NCBI GenBank assembly: GCA_017161075.1
Contig: CP046174.1
Coordinates: 682,001 to 746,000 of the forward strand
DNA from: Erysipelotrichaceae bacterium 66202529
GTDB lineage: Bacteria > Bacillota_I > Bacilli_A > Erysipelotrichales > Erysipelotrichaceae
Direction of reading: 5' to 3'
DNA length: 64,000 nucleotides
Shown: piece by piece, positions 55,821-64,000 of the stretch
Layout of the letters: each line of letters opens with the position of its first letter
How positions within the stretch are numbered: position 1 is the first letter of the stretch
Made by a program: the position numbers and the translations under genes
The notes under the pieces: model-generated
The model's input: the letters and a program-made list of their open reading frames with translations, nothing else
Databases searched by the model: none
What the model was told of the DNA's origin: nothing

Positions 55821-56402
55821 GTTGTTTCACTATCAGATATATAAGGAATATCTGTACTCCTTTCTATCACAGTAGTAAAACGCTTTGATCGAACGTGATT
55901 GTTATCTCACATGCATATCATAAAGGAAAGAGGAATACTTGTCAAAGATAATAAATTTTACACAGAAATCACCTGTGTAAAGCTGATATTTGTAAATCTA
56001 TTGGCAATTATACCGCTTTTGTGTAAAAGTGTGTAGATGTGTGTGTTCCTCCTGACACAAAGTGAAAGTCGCAAAGAGGTGAAATTCCTGTTCGGTGTGA
56101 TTAAATATACGGAAAATTACACAATTTTCTTTTGATGAGTTTACGTGTTTGGGGGTTCATGATTATGTGCTGATAGGCAGTAGGAGCTGCCATATGGCCG
56201 TTATTGATATTCGATAAATTGCTATGGAAAACGATTCTGATCATATCTTTGCATGCTTTGTAGCTCTTTTTGTTCCCTGGTGCATGGTATCACATTTCTG
56301 TCGGGCTACGGCTGTCCTGGGAATTTCATTTTCATTTCCGAGTAAAAAGGTGTAAAATAGATGTATGTTATGAATAAGTAATATACGAAAGAGGTGTTAA
56401 GA
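55821..56402. promoter_or_regulatory. Control region upstream of dat
   Basis: It holds the palindrome TTTACACAG-N7-CTGTGTAAA (55957-55981) and CTTTTGTGTAAAA (56016-56028). The 13-mer and the TTTACACAGAAA 12-mer also occur in the PTS control region. No gene is seen in the rest. Confidence 0.6.
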
Positions 56403-57248
56403 ATGAAAACAGCGATATTGACAGACAGCGGTAGTGCTATGACGATAGAGCAGGCAAAGAAGTACGGCTTGTTTCTTCTTCCGCTGCAGGTGATTGATGA
56501 GGAGCGAACCTATCAGGATGGTGTAGATATCAGTACAAAGGAATTGTATGAAGCATTACGCAGACAGCATACGCCAAAGACGAGTATGCCTTTGGGAAGT
56601 GTGATAGAAAGCACATTGCGTTCCATTAAGGAGCAGGGATATGATGAGATCGTATCTGTTCCATTATCATCAGGACTATCCTCTACCTTTAACACGATTC
56701 AGATCATGGCAAGAGAAATCGGAATTCCCGTTATTCATATTGAGGATTATACGACCTGTGATTTGCAGGGACATGAGGCACTGCTTGCCAAAAAGTATGC
56801 GGATGAGGGAAAAACCGGAGAGGAAATCCGGGAGCTGTTACACAGCGTAATCAAGACAAGCGGTACAGTGATACTGCCCAATGATATACAGCATTTGAAG
56901 CGTGGCGGTCGTCTTACACCGCTGGCTGCGGCTGCGGCCAGCTTATTGAAAATCAAACCGGTGCTGATTATAGATCCGTCAACCAATGGAAAAATCGATG
57001 TCTTTGACAAGGTGCGTACAGAGAAAAAGGCTGCGGCTTTGGCTGTGGATACGGTCAGTGAAAAGCTGGCTGGGAAAGAGGGCTATGTCTATGTGATTCA
57101 TTCCGATTGCTTAGAGAAGGCAGAGGAAATCCGCGAGCTGCTGCTGGAAAGAAACAGCCGTCTGGAAATAAAAATCAATACCATAAGTGCAGTGATTGCG
57201 GCACATACCGGTCTTGACTGTATAGCGATACAGTATATAGAAAAATGA
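56403..57248 (+). CDS. DegV family fatty-acid binding protein
   Basis: This 281-aa protein has the DegV pattern: N-terminal TDSGSAMT, TSMPLG, VPLSSGLSSTFNT and a C-terminal ATP-cone-like domain ending in HTG. DegV/FakB proteins bind fatty acids for the FakA kinase. The ATG at 56403 follows GAGGTG. An AraC regulator starts 1 bp after the stop. Confidence 0.92.
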   Translation: MKTAILTDSGSAMTIEQAKKYGLFLLPLQVIDEERTYQDGVDISTKELYEALRRQHTPKTSMPLGSVIESTLRSIKEQGYDEIVSVPLSSGLSSTFNTIQIMAREIGIPVIHIEDYTTCDLQGHEALLAKKYADEGKTGEEIRELLHSVIKTSGTVILPNDIQHLKRGGRLTPLAAAAASLLKIKPVLIIDPSTNGKIDVFDKVRTEKKAAALAVDTVSEKLAGKEGYVYVIHSDCLEKAEEIRELLLERNSRLEIKINTISAVIAAHTGLDCIAIQYIEK

Positions 57249-57249
57249 T

Positions 57250-58053
57250 ATGAAGCTAAAACAGGATATTCAAACAAGCATGTTGAAAACGGATACGCAT
57301 ATGTATCTTCTGCCGCATCCGCTGCTGCGCCCGTATATTGCACATTACACGATCTGTCACAGCTCTTATCAGAAAAGAGAACCTCTGTATCTGGTTCCGG
57401 ATGTCAGCGGCTGTATCGTTATATCCGTTTTATCGGATGGTGGATTGACTATCGAATACTGGGGCCCGACAACCCGAATGGTAACGGTATGGAAGGAGCC
57501 GGGAGAGGATCGCGTTCAGTATTTTGTGGAATTTCATCCATCGGGATCACATGCGTTTTTTGCGACAGCGCAGCATTTGTACCGGGATGAACGTATAGCA
57601 TTAAAGCAGCTGCATGCGAACTGCTGTGAGCGCATAGAGACTGCATATTACAGTGCGTTTAAAGAAACCATGTTCTTTCACCAGCTGGATGAAATTTTTT
57701 TATCCATGCTGCATACAGAGGATGGTGCGATGAAGCAGCTGCTGCAGGGCTTGCAGAGAAATGAGCGGATTGCGGATGTCATGGATAGCTTCGGCTACAG
57801 CCGTCGGCAGCTGCAGAGGATGGTGCAGACTCGGCTGGGCTGCAGTATGAAAACCATACAGAAAATTCAGCGTATCAACCAGGCAGTTACACTTTTGAAG
57901 GAACAGCAGCATTCTCTTACCATGATCGCTCATTTGTGCGGCTTTTACGATCAGGCACATTTCATTCATGATTTTCGTGAAATCTGCCAGGTAACACCAC
58001 AGCAGTATCAGCGAAGGCTGCATGAATTCTATAATGAGGACTTTAAGTTTTAG
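57250..58053 (+). CDS. AraC-family transcriptional regulator
   Basis: This 267-aa protein has an N-terminal ligand domain (residues 1-150, DUF6597-like: LLPHPLLRPYIAHYTI) and a C-terminal AraC double helix-turn-helix (about 165-262, with LTMIAHLCGFYDQAHFIHDFR). It is in an operon with DegV. Autoregulation or fatty-acid sensing is possible. There is no ribosome site of its own, which suggests coupling. Confidence 0.88.
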   Translation: MKLKQDIQTSMLKTDTHMYLLPHPLLRPYIAHYTICHSSYQKREPLYLVPDVSGCIVISVLSDGGLTIEYWGPTTRMVTVWKEPGEDRVQYFVEFHPSGSHAFFATAQHLYRDERIALKQLHANCCERIETAYYSAFKETMFFHQLDEIFLSMLHTEDGAMKQLLQGLQRNERIADVMDSFGYSRRQLQRMVQTRLGCSMKTIQKIQRINQAVTLLKEQQHSLTMIAHLCGFYDQAHFIHDFREICQVTPQQYQRRLHEFYNEDFKF

Positions 58054-58468
58054 GGAACAACAAATACCTGCAGAAAAGTTGATATGGAAAGAGGCCTTTA
58101 TAAAAGGTACGCAGAAGATAAGAAGCATCCTTATCAAAACCAGGCTTACATACAGCAGAAGAAAAGGCACACCCTGTAAAAGGGAAGAAAAAAACTCCAG
58201 TAGTTACATTGATTCTCACACAGATGTGGGGAAAGAGCGTATCGGTAGAAAAAGAAAAGAAGAAGGAGAACTCCTATGCATTGGGGAGCGTTCCTTCTTC
58301 TTTTTAGGTGTGTACACTTATAGCGAACGGCGGGGAAGAACCATTTGGATGCCTGCTTTCTTCTTGTGTTCCTTCTTCCAGCATCCGAAAGTGGTTTAGA
58401 GTTATTATGTGCGATTGCACTTTTTTCACTCATTATACGTTACCAGCCTGACTATGTGATTTCCTGTA
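58054..58468. other. Intergenic gap with terminator at 58256-58305
   Basis: AGAAGAAGGAG pairs with TTCCTTCTTCT across about 22 nt, then Ts; this is a good terminator for the DegV-AraC operon. No gene is seen. Confidence 0.6.
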
Positions 58469-60154
58469 TCACGCATCAAAGTGCTTCTTGGTTTTTAATT
58501 TCGGAAGCTTTTTTTCTATTGTCTCCTCGTCATCGACACCGTATTTATCCATATACTGTTCAATCATTTGACTAAAGCCCTCTAACTGATTCTCATCGAG
58601 ATTCTCCAGAAACAGATAAAAATCCTCTTCACTCATGCCTGCCAATGTATTCAGCATTTCAAAGTCATGGTGGATATCTTCCTCCAGAATAGCCTTTTGT
58701 GCTTCACTCATAAAATCCTCAATATTAAGGCGCATTGAAAGATCTTCACATAGACCGCTGAGCATCTGCGCTAGATTATCGTTATTTACAATCAGATTGA
58801 TGATACCGCCATATTCGTCAATGAATCCGCAGACAAGGGATACAACATTGGCATTCAATGCTTCATAGCTGTGATAGCTTTCATCATCCAGAGGTACTTT
58901 GAGCTCATAATCATCATTTTCCATTGTCAGATACAGCGGCAGGCGTATATCATTGAATTCACTGGCAACATCCGCAATCAGATCAACATACAGCTTTTCT
59001 ATTATTTTCTTCTTCTTTTTCAGTGCCTCAGCCTGAGCGGCATGCAGGTGAATCGTGATACTGTCATTTACCATGCCGATATCGGGATAGGTGATTTGCA
59101 GCGTACCGTCTTTCTTCCATACGCCCAAAAGCATATGCCCATCCTCATAATCCGGAAGATTGTTATGTCCGCATTCCTGCAGGATATCCAGAAAGTCATG
59201 CAGATCAGAGGCTACCATATAGGCGGTATCATCATCCGGATCGAGTGGCAGATAGCCTGTACGCATGATTTTTACGATACACTGTCCATCGTCACTAACC
59301 CAGCCCTCTCCCTGCTGGAATCCCTGATCCAGACAAATAATGCTGATTCCATTGGCATACAGGTTATATCCCGGCAAAGCAGGGGTGCTTTCCACGCCGC
59401 GCATATAGTCTGTTTCATTTTCATATAGCTGCATATTATAGCCCTGTTCGTATTGAGCAATCACAAGCACCTTTCTTGTTTCCTGATTATCTGCGACCAT
59501 AAGACTCATACCGGGAAGCTCCATATTGTCAAGCTGATCAATAAAACTGGCAAGCGCTTCATTCAACACCATGCCTGCCTCCTGGCTCAAACTAAAGTAC
59601 ATATCCTCCTGTGCTATGGAGGACAGTTGTTCACGAACGGTACGCGTATCAAAAGGGATATGCTGCATTTCCAGCCATTTCTTCATACTTTCATGATCCT
59701 CATGTGTCTCATCCTGAGCAATCGCAACAATTTCCTGATAGCCCCACACATTCCCGGCATCTTCGGCAAGATTGTCCTGCTTCCATTTTAACAGCTTTAT
59801 TTCAGAGGCTGCTTCCTCACTCTCTTTTTCCACTGTGATGAGATGCTCCCAATTATCTCCGTAATCATAGGTATATACAAGCTTTAGCTGTTCTGTCAAA
59901 TATGTATACAGCGGGGTATCCATATCCCTGACGTCAGTATTGCAATCAAAGGATTGTCCCTCACAGTCATCACAGATGATTCTCACTTTTTTCTTTGCGA
60001 TGTAGAAATCGTATAAATGATAATCCATCCATCCAAAAAGATATTGGATTGCTTCATGTAAATTTTGGAATGTCATATCTGCCGGAATCCATATACGGCG
60101 CCACACAGGAGGGGACGTATTTTTTAGGGTGATTTTTAGCTGATAGCCTTTCAT
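58469..60154 (-). CDS. pRiA4b ORF-3-like domain protein
   Basis: This 561-aa cytoplasmic protein has an N-terminal pRiA4b ORF-3 domain (about residues 1-170: ITLKNTSPPVWRRI, FGWMDYHLYDF, YDYGDNWEH). This domain is found in plasmid and mobile-element genes and stand-alone proteins. The rest (about 200-440) is an uncharacterised beta-rich region, and the last 100 residues are helical and acidic. It is a single gene. The function is unknown. Confidence 0.8.
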   Translation of the reverse strand: MKGYQLKITLKNTSPPVWRRIWIPADMTFQNLHEAIQYLFGWMDYHLYDFYIAKKKVRIICDDCEGQSFDCNTDVRDMDTPLYTYLTEQLKLVYTYDYGDNWEHLITVEKESEEAASEIKLLKWKQDNLAEDAGNVWGYQEIVAIAQDETHEDHESMKKWLEMQHIPFDTRTVREQLSSIAQEDMYFSLSQEAGMVLNEALASFIDQLDNMELPGMSLMVADNQETRKVLVIAQYEQGYNMQLYENETDYMRGVESTPALPGYNLYANGISIICLDQGFQQGEGWVSDDGQCIVKIMRTGYLPLDPDDDTAYMVASDLHDFLDILQECGHNNLPDYEDGHMLLGVWKKDGTLQITYPDIGMVNDSITIHLHAAQAEALKKKKKIIEKLYVDLIADVASEFNDIRLPLYLTMENDDYELKVPLDDESYHSYEALNANVVSLVCGFIDEYGGIINLIVNNDNLAQMLSGLCEDLSMRLNIEDFMSEAQKAILEEDIHHDFEMLNTLAGMSEEDFYLFLENLDENQLEGFSQMIEQYMDKYGVDDEETIEKKLPKLKTKKHFDA

Positions 60155-60809
60155 CGTATACCACCTTCCTTTGTTTCCATTGTATCATGTTTTTCACGGC
60201 TTTCACGCAAATTGCGCAGATTTTTACATATGCTGCTAGTATTTTAAGGAGGATATACATAGGAAATCCGAAAGTGGCATACATGAGCCGGCTAAGGTCG
60301 TGAACACAGATGCGCTGCCTGGCTTTTTGCACATGTAGAAGGGAGTGCAACAGCGTGCTTGTGCAGAAGCTACAGGCAGCAGGTCATGACCTGAGCATAG
60401 TATAAAAAAAAGAAGGATTTCTGGCAAGCGGGCGTATTTGCTTTTGACAGGTCGCTGGCGCATGCAATATGCATTTGTGTTAAACAGAGAGGGGATAAGG
60501 CAGTGCAGGATACCGATAAAGAAAAGATGCTTCCTTTTTTGTGGCATGTAAAAACGAAAAAACGCGCAGCTTTCACGCAGCTTACCTCAGCAGCCATCAG
60601 AACTGCTAAAATGCGTATCATGCTGTAATACTTCTGTGAAAAACACAGGCCTGTATATGGGGATCTGTTGGTCGGTTGGATTTAAGGCTTATAAACAAGT
60701 CCGCAATATCATGCGATTTACCGTCTGTGGTATTGCTAGCAAGGCGTTGAGGTTTACGCATAAGATAATCTATAGTATAATGCGGTTCATACAGACAAGG
60801 AGTGAACGT
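60155..60809. other. Intergenic region
   Basis: No gene is supported on either strand. The promoter of the next gene (TTTACG 60753-60758, 17 bp, TATAAT 60776-60781) is at its right end. Confidence 0.5.
60753..60781 (+). promoter_or_regulatory. Promoter of the deoxyribosyltransferase gene
   Basis: TTTACG and TATAAT are separated by 17 bp; the start codon lies 29 bp downstream. Confidence 0.65.
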
Positions 60810-61265
60810 ATGATGAAGGTTTATATAGCAGGCTCTCTGTTCAATGAGGCTGAGGCTGCACAGCGTAAAAAAGAGGGTGCTGTTCTGCGAAGAGAATTTC
60901 CGCAGCTGGAAATATTCAATCCCATTGACCAGCCGTTTAATGAAAACAAGCAATCACTTCCAACACCGGAAATGATTTATGAAGGAGATACAAAGGCAGT
61001 CGAAGAATGCGATATTTTTATAGCGGATCTGACAAACGAGGATGCGGGTGTCATGGTGGAGCTTGGCATCGCAATCAAGACGAATACGAGCATCATTATC
61101 GGTATCAACAGCGATATCCGTCTATGCTCCGCAAACCGATACGATGTTCCGACTATCGGTATGAATCATTATGTGCTGGGGGCAATTTTGAAGCACGGAT
61201 ATTTTGTGCGCAGCTTTGATGAGGCAGTGGAAAAGCTGAGGGAGCTATTAAAGGCAGCACAGTGA
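60810..61265 (+). CDS. Nucleoside 2-deoxyribosyltransferase
   Basis: This 151-aa protein swaps bases between 2'-deoxyribonucleosides. It has the N-terminal MMKVYIAGSLF, the acidic DIFIADLTNEDAGVMVELG with the nucleophile Glu in VMVELG, and Asp residues of the active site. The ATG at 60810 has ACAAGGAGTG upstream. It is monocistronic and ends at a strong terminator. Confidence 0.92.
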   Translation: MMKVYIAGSLFNEAEAAQRKKEGAVLRREFPQLEIFNPIDQPFNENKQSLPTPEMIYEGDTKAVEECDIFIADLTNEDAGVMVELGIAIKTNTSIIIGINSDIRLCSANRYDVPTIGMNHYVLGAILKHGYFVRSFDEAVEKLRELLKAAQ

Positions 61266-61279
61266 CCAGTCGTATATGA

Positions 61280-61325
61280 AAAAAGGAAATCCTATAGCAT
61301 GATAAGGTGCATGGATTTCCTTTTT
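61280..61325 (+). terminator. Terminator after the deoxyribosyltransferase
   Basis: AAAAAGGAAATCC and GGATTTCCTTTTT are perfect arms around a 20-nt loop. The following 300 bp before the next gene hold no clear feature. Confidence 0.8.
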
Positions 61326-61627
61326 GTATGTATCAGTAAAGTCTTGTGAGTTTATTATAATCGCATTTCACTCAGTAATCTATGCTGTATACTTCTTTCT
61401 GATAAAATAAGACTGCTTTCTTTTTACGGGTTCTTACTTGTTTTAGGTATTTCTGCCCAGAGCACTACCATAGAACCTGTCTGCTTTCGGTGATTGCAGG
61501 TCTTTCCTGCAGGTATGAAGTCTTTAATATGCCAGTCTGTGAATTTTTACCTTGCTCTGCTTTCTTTTGAATTTCCTTATTGTAAACTTCAGCCTCTTGT
61601 GAAATCTATGATAAGGCAGTATGTATT

Positions 61628-63361
61628 TTATAATTCCTCACGGATAAACAGATGCTCCTGTGGAAATGGCTGACTTTTAAGCTGTTTTACCATCATGCAG
61701 GTTTCCTGCTTACTGCGGCCCTCCACCTGTGCCTCTGCATCCAGATCGACATAGACTGTTTTTTCTTTCTGTGCAAAATGCTGCATCATATGCTGCAGGA
61801 CTTCCTCATCTGTATAGATACATTCACGGATATGAAGCTCCTCAGCTGTTTCATCCTGTACAATATATCCCTTAGGCTGGTCATTCTCCATATAGACACG
61901 GACTTTCTGCTTCCATATCGCTGCATTGGGAAGAAACTGATTCTTATAATACGCCAGATCACGATGCCGCCAGCCGTTTTTATGCTCGCAGAACTGCAGG
62001 TACAGGGATAAGAGCACCTGTGCATCCTCTGCCTCCTTCCATGTGCCGACCATTGCACCGTTCCCCTGTTTTTTCAGCTTCCAGCATACGCGATGATATT
62101 GCTCGACAAAGCCAAAGCCCTTATACAAATCCCAGTTATAGGCCTGCAGCAGTACAAACGGTGCTTGCTCCTGAACCATATGCAATGCATACCGCATCAG
62201 CATGCCCATATAGCCGCAGCCCTCATATTCCGGATTAGTGGCAACCCCTACAACAAATGGTACACGGACATCCTTTCCATCTAGGACGATTGTCATGGGA
62301 CGAAGCTGCAGCATACAAATCAGCTCCTCCTCACTTACCAGCAGCAGACAATCCTCCTCATGATAGAGGCGCTCAAAATAAAACTGCGTGCTTTCTGCCG
62401 TTTCCTCCTGAAACTGCTGTTCCCATAAGGCACGGATTTTCTCTGCCCAGGAAGCATCCGCCTGCTGTATGCGCAGTGTCTGGTGTGCACTTCCGAATTT
62501 CTGAATTTTACATACCGGCTGCATATCTGTTTTTGCCTTGCGAAGCTTCGGCAGTCCCATATCATCCTCACGGTTGACATACACGATGTCCTCCTCCAGA
62601 GTTTCAAGAAACAGCTTTAAAATCGCGATATACAATCCGCGGATTTCACGATTCGCTTTTTCCACATGAATCTGAATCATATCCTTTGATAGCCGGGATG
62701 CGATGTTGAATGCCTCCAGCCTGCCATCGATATAAATACAGCCACCCTCAATCGGCAGCTCCTGCAAATGCTCCAGTAATACATGAATGCCGGTATCCTC
62801 TGCGGATATGCTGTCATCCGCATCCTTGAGGGATTGCCAATAGCGCAGAAAAGCATACACATCCTCCCTGGTGCTTTCATCGAGCTTCCGGTACACAAAG
62901 CGGCCTTCATACTGCTTTAAAAAGGCATGGAAATGATTTCTGCGCTTCTGCATCTTCTTGCCGGACAGGGTTTCCTGCTGTTTTCGGTCGTATACATAAT
63001 CTCTTGCGTCATAGCAGTCCCATACAAGAAATTCCATCGGATAGGAATCCATCAGCCAATTCTTAAATTCCTTAGTCATAGAATGAATTTCAAAGGCGAT
63101 GGCATGTTCCTGGGAATAGGATCGGATTGCATCAACGGCTTCATTGCGATGTTCTTTCCTGCAATAGGGCATCAGCCATACCGGTTCACGGCCTGGCATA
63201 CAGGTATAAGCGATGGCATAATTCGGGTGTGTTTCAAAATGGACTTCATACATGCTGGCCCACATCAGCATTGTCATCGTATTGGAATTGTATTCATGAT
63301 AATCGGCAAGTGCTGTATACGGCTGCAGCTCCTGCCAGTTTTCCAGTGTTAGTTTTTTCAT
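61628..63361 (-). CDS. DUF2156 / Eis-like GNAT fusion protein
   Basis: This 577-aa protein has two modules. Residues 1-290 match DUF2156 (the soluble domain of MprF-type lipid lysyltransferases, with KKMQKRRNHFHAFLKQY and VNREDDMGLPKLR). Residues about 300-577 resemble Eis-type acetyltransferases, with VVGVATNPEYEGCGYMGMLM as the acetyl-CoA site and a C-terminal SCP2-like part. Both use activated acyl groups on amines. The start at 63361 follows GCGAGGTACT; a longer in-frame reading to 63487 has no ribosome site. It is a single gene. Separate proteins are the usual arrangement. Confidence 0.85.
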   Translation of the reverse strand: MKKLTLENWQELQPYTALADYHEYNSNTMTMLMWASMYEVHFETHPNYAIAYTCMPGREPVWLMPYCRKEHRNEAVDAIRSYSQEHAIAFEIHSMTKEFKNWLMDSYPMEFLVWDCYDARDYVYDRKQQETLSGKKMQKRRNHFHAFLKQYEGRFVYRKLDESTREDVYAFLRYWQSLKDADDSISAEDTGIHVLLEHLQELPIEGGCIYIDGRLEAFNIASRLSKDMIQIHVEKANREIRGLYIAILKLFLETLEEDIVYVNREDDMGLPKLRKAKTDMQPVCKIQKFGSAHQTLRIQQADASWAEKIRALWEQQFQEETAESTQFYFERLYHEEDCLLLVSEEELICMLQLRPMTIVLDGKDVRVPFVVGVATNPEYEGCGYMGMLMRYALHMVQEQAPFVLLQAYNWDLYKGFGFVEQYHRVCWKLKKQGNGAMVGTWKEAEDAQVLLSLYLQFCEHKNGWRHRDLAYYKNQFLPNAAIWKQKVRVYMENDQPKGYIVQDETAEELHIRECIYTDEEVLQHMMQHFAQKEKTVYVDLDAEAQVEGRSKQETCMMVKQLKSQPFPQEHLFIREEL

Positions 63362-64000
63362 AGTACCTCGCTTTTCCTGTTCATTATAGGACCAGAACAT
63401 GAAATTTTCAAGATGTTTGCACAAGGAATCGTTACCTGTCCGTCTTACAGCGGGAAAGCCGCATGGCATCGTAACGAGGGCATCCATCTTCTTTTATGTT
63501 GAAGCGGATGTTTCAGGATATGCATGCAGCTGTGATTTATATCATATAAACGTGATATATGTGTGATAAAACATTCAAGATTTGTTCAAGAAAGAGCCTA
63601 CTGTATCGCTATTATTCTTTTAAACTATTATGATATATATATAGAATAATTCCAGGCAGTATTTCTACCTGTAAGCATTCACAGGACACTCTTGGATATT
63701 ATAATTCCTGATTGAGCAGAGAGGAGGAAGCTGTATAAGAGCCTTTTTTAAACAAGTGGCAGTTGGTGTGTTGCTGCGTACGAAGTCAATGCCTTATGGG
63801 AACGCTCCTATGTGGAAAACGAAAGAAGGGCTATGATACCAAGCAGGAAAACTGCTGCCGATACGCAGATCCAGCAGATGTGATTTCTGCAGGAAAGCTG
63901 CTGTACATGCTTATGGCCTCCGGCTTCAGTATGACAGCTTTATATAAAAAGAGCGTTAAGCAGACCATAGTGTCTTATGACGCTATACACAGATTTTAAA
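63362..64000. other. Right-edge region, unassigned
   Basis: The inverted repeat ATATCA-N8-TGATAT (63539-63558) lies upstream of the DUF2156 gene. A GAGGAGGAAG site at about 63721 hints at a gene start near the edge, but only broken short frames follow. An open frame from 63763 runs to the edge, with no match I recognise. I make no gene call here. Confidence 0.4.

Noticed and set aside
63763..63999. Open frame to the right edge
   Set aside because: It starts at a GTG without a clear ribosome site, is Cys-rich in an unusual way and matches nothing I know; more sequence to the right is required.

Overview
The window is about 64 kb of low-to-moderate GC DNA with Shine-Dalgarno-rich gene starts, sigma-A type promoters, T-box riboswitches, a CcpA-type cre site and many U-tailed terminators. 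It encodes PTS, ECF and AGCS transporters and no respiratory genes. This fits a fermentative gut Firmicute. An Erysipelotrichia member close to [Clostridium] innocuum is my inference, because no rRNA or marker gene is present. I found no tRNA, rRNA, CRISPR array or intact transposase.

Left part (1-19.9 kb): the end of a lactose/cellobiose PTS IIA gene and a GH1 phospho-glycosidase whose usual acid/base Glu is Gln; a VanZ-RDD membrane protein; a broken AAA-ATPase/PD-(D/E)XK gene (3292-5007) that carries three related 20-21 bp double-hairpin inserts; an AGCS symporter with a terminator-like leader; a two-gene CobW metal-chaperone operon with a His/Cys-rich repeat; a TPR-GGDEF protein; a PHP phosphatase, response regulator, ABC exporter and sensor kinase group; a TetR-controlled three-gene membrane operon; and an XRE-CPBP pair.

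Middle (19.9-39.2 kb): a complete trpEGDCFBA operon on the minus strand behind a tryptophan T-box; a second T-box in front of an amino-acid ABC transporter; a minus-strand group with a WYL regulator, a GyrI-like protein, a GNAT-YoaP protein, a GyrI-radical SAM fusion and a SAP protein; an ECF S component with an amidohydrolase; an AT-rich island with a two-gene small-peptide operon and a MITE-like inverted-repeat element; and an M20 amidohydrolase.

Right part (39.2-56 kb): a catabolic island. A cre-controlled mannose-family PTS (IIA, two IIB, IIC, IID) is followed by an alanine-racemase homologue, a YitT protein, a SIS isomerase, a DHDPS-family aldolase, a KDPG aldolase and a DeoR regulator. 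Next come a divergent glycyl radical enzyme and its activase, a degenerate LevR-type regulator and a D-amino-acid aminotransferase. The PTS and aminotransferase upstream regions share an identical 13-mer and a related 12-mer, which suggests one regulon. I suggest the island degrades a phosphorylated amino-sugar acid or sugar-amino acid conjugate to pyruvate, with the racemase and aminotransferase handling the amino group.

The rest (56-64 kb) holds DegV-AraC, a pRiA4b ORF-3 family protein, a nucleoside deoxyribosyltransferase and a DUF2156-GNAT fusion. The observation I rate highest is the set of three double-hairpin micro-inserts, each placed between A and TG inside a conserved motif of the same gene.
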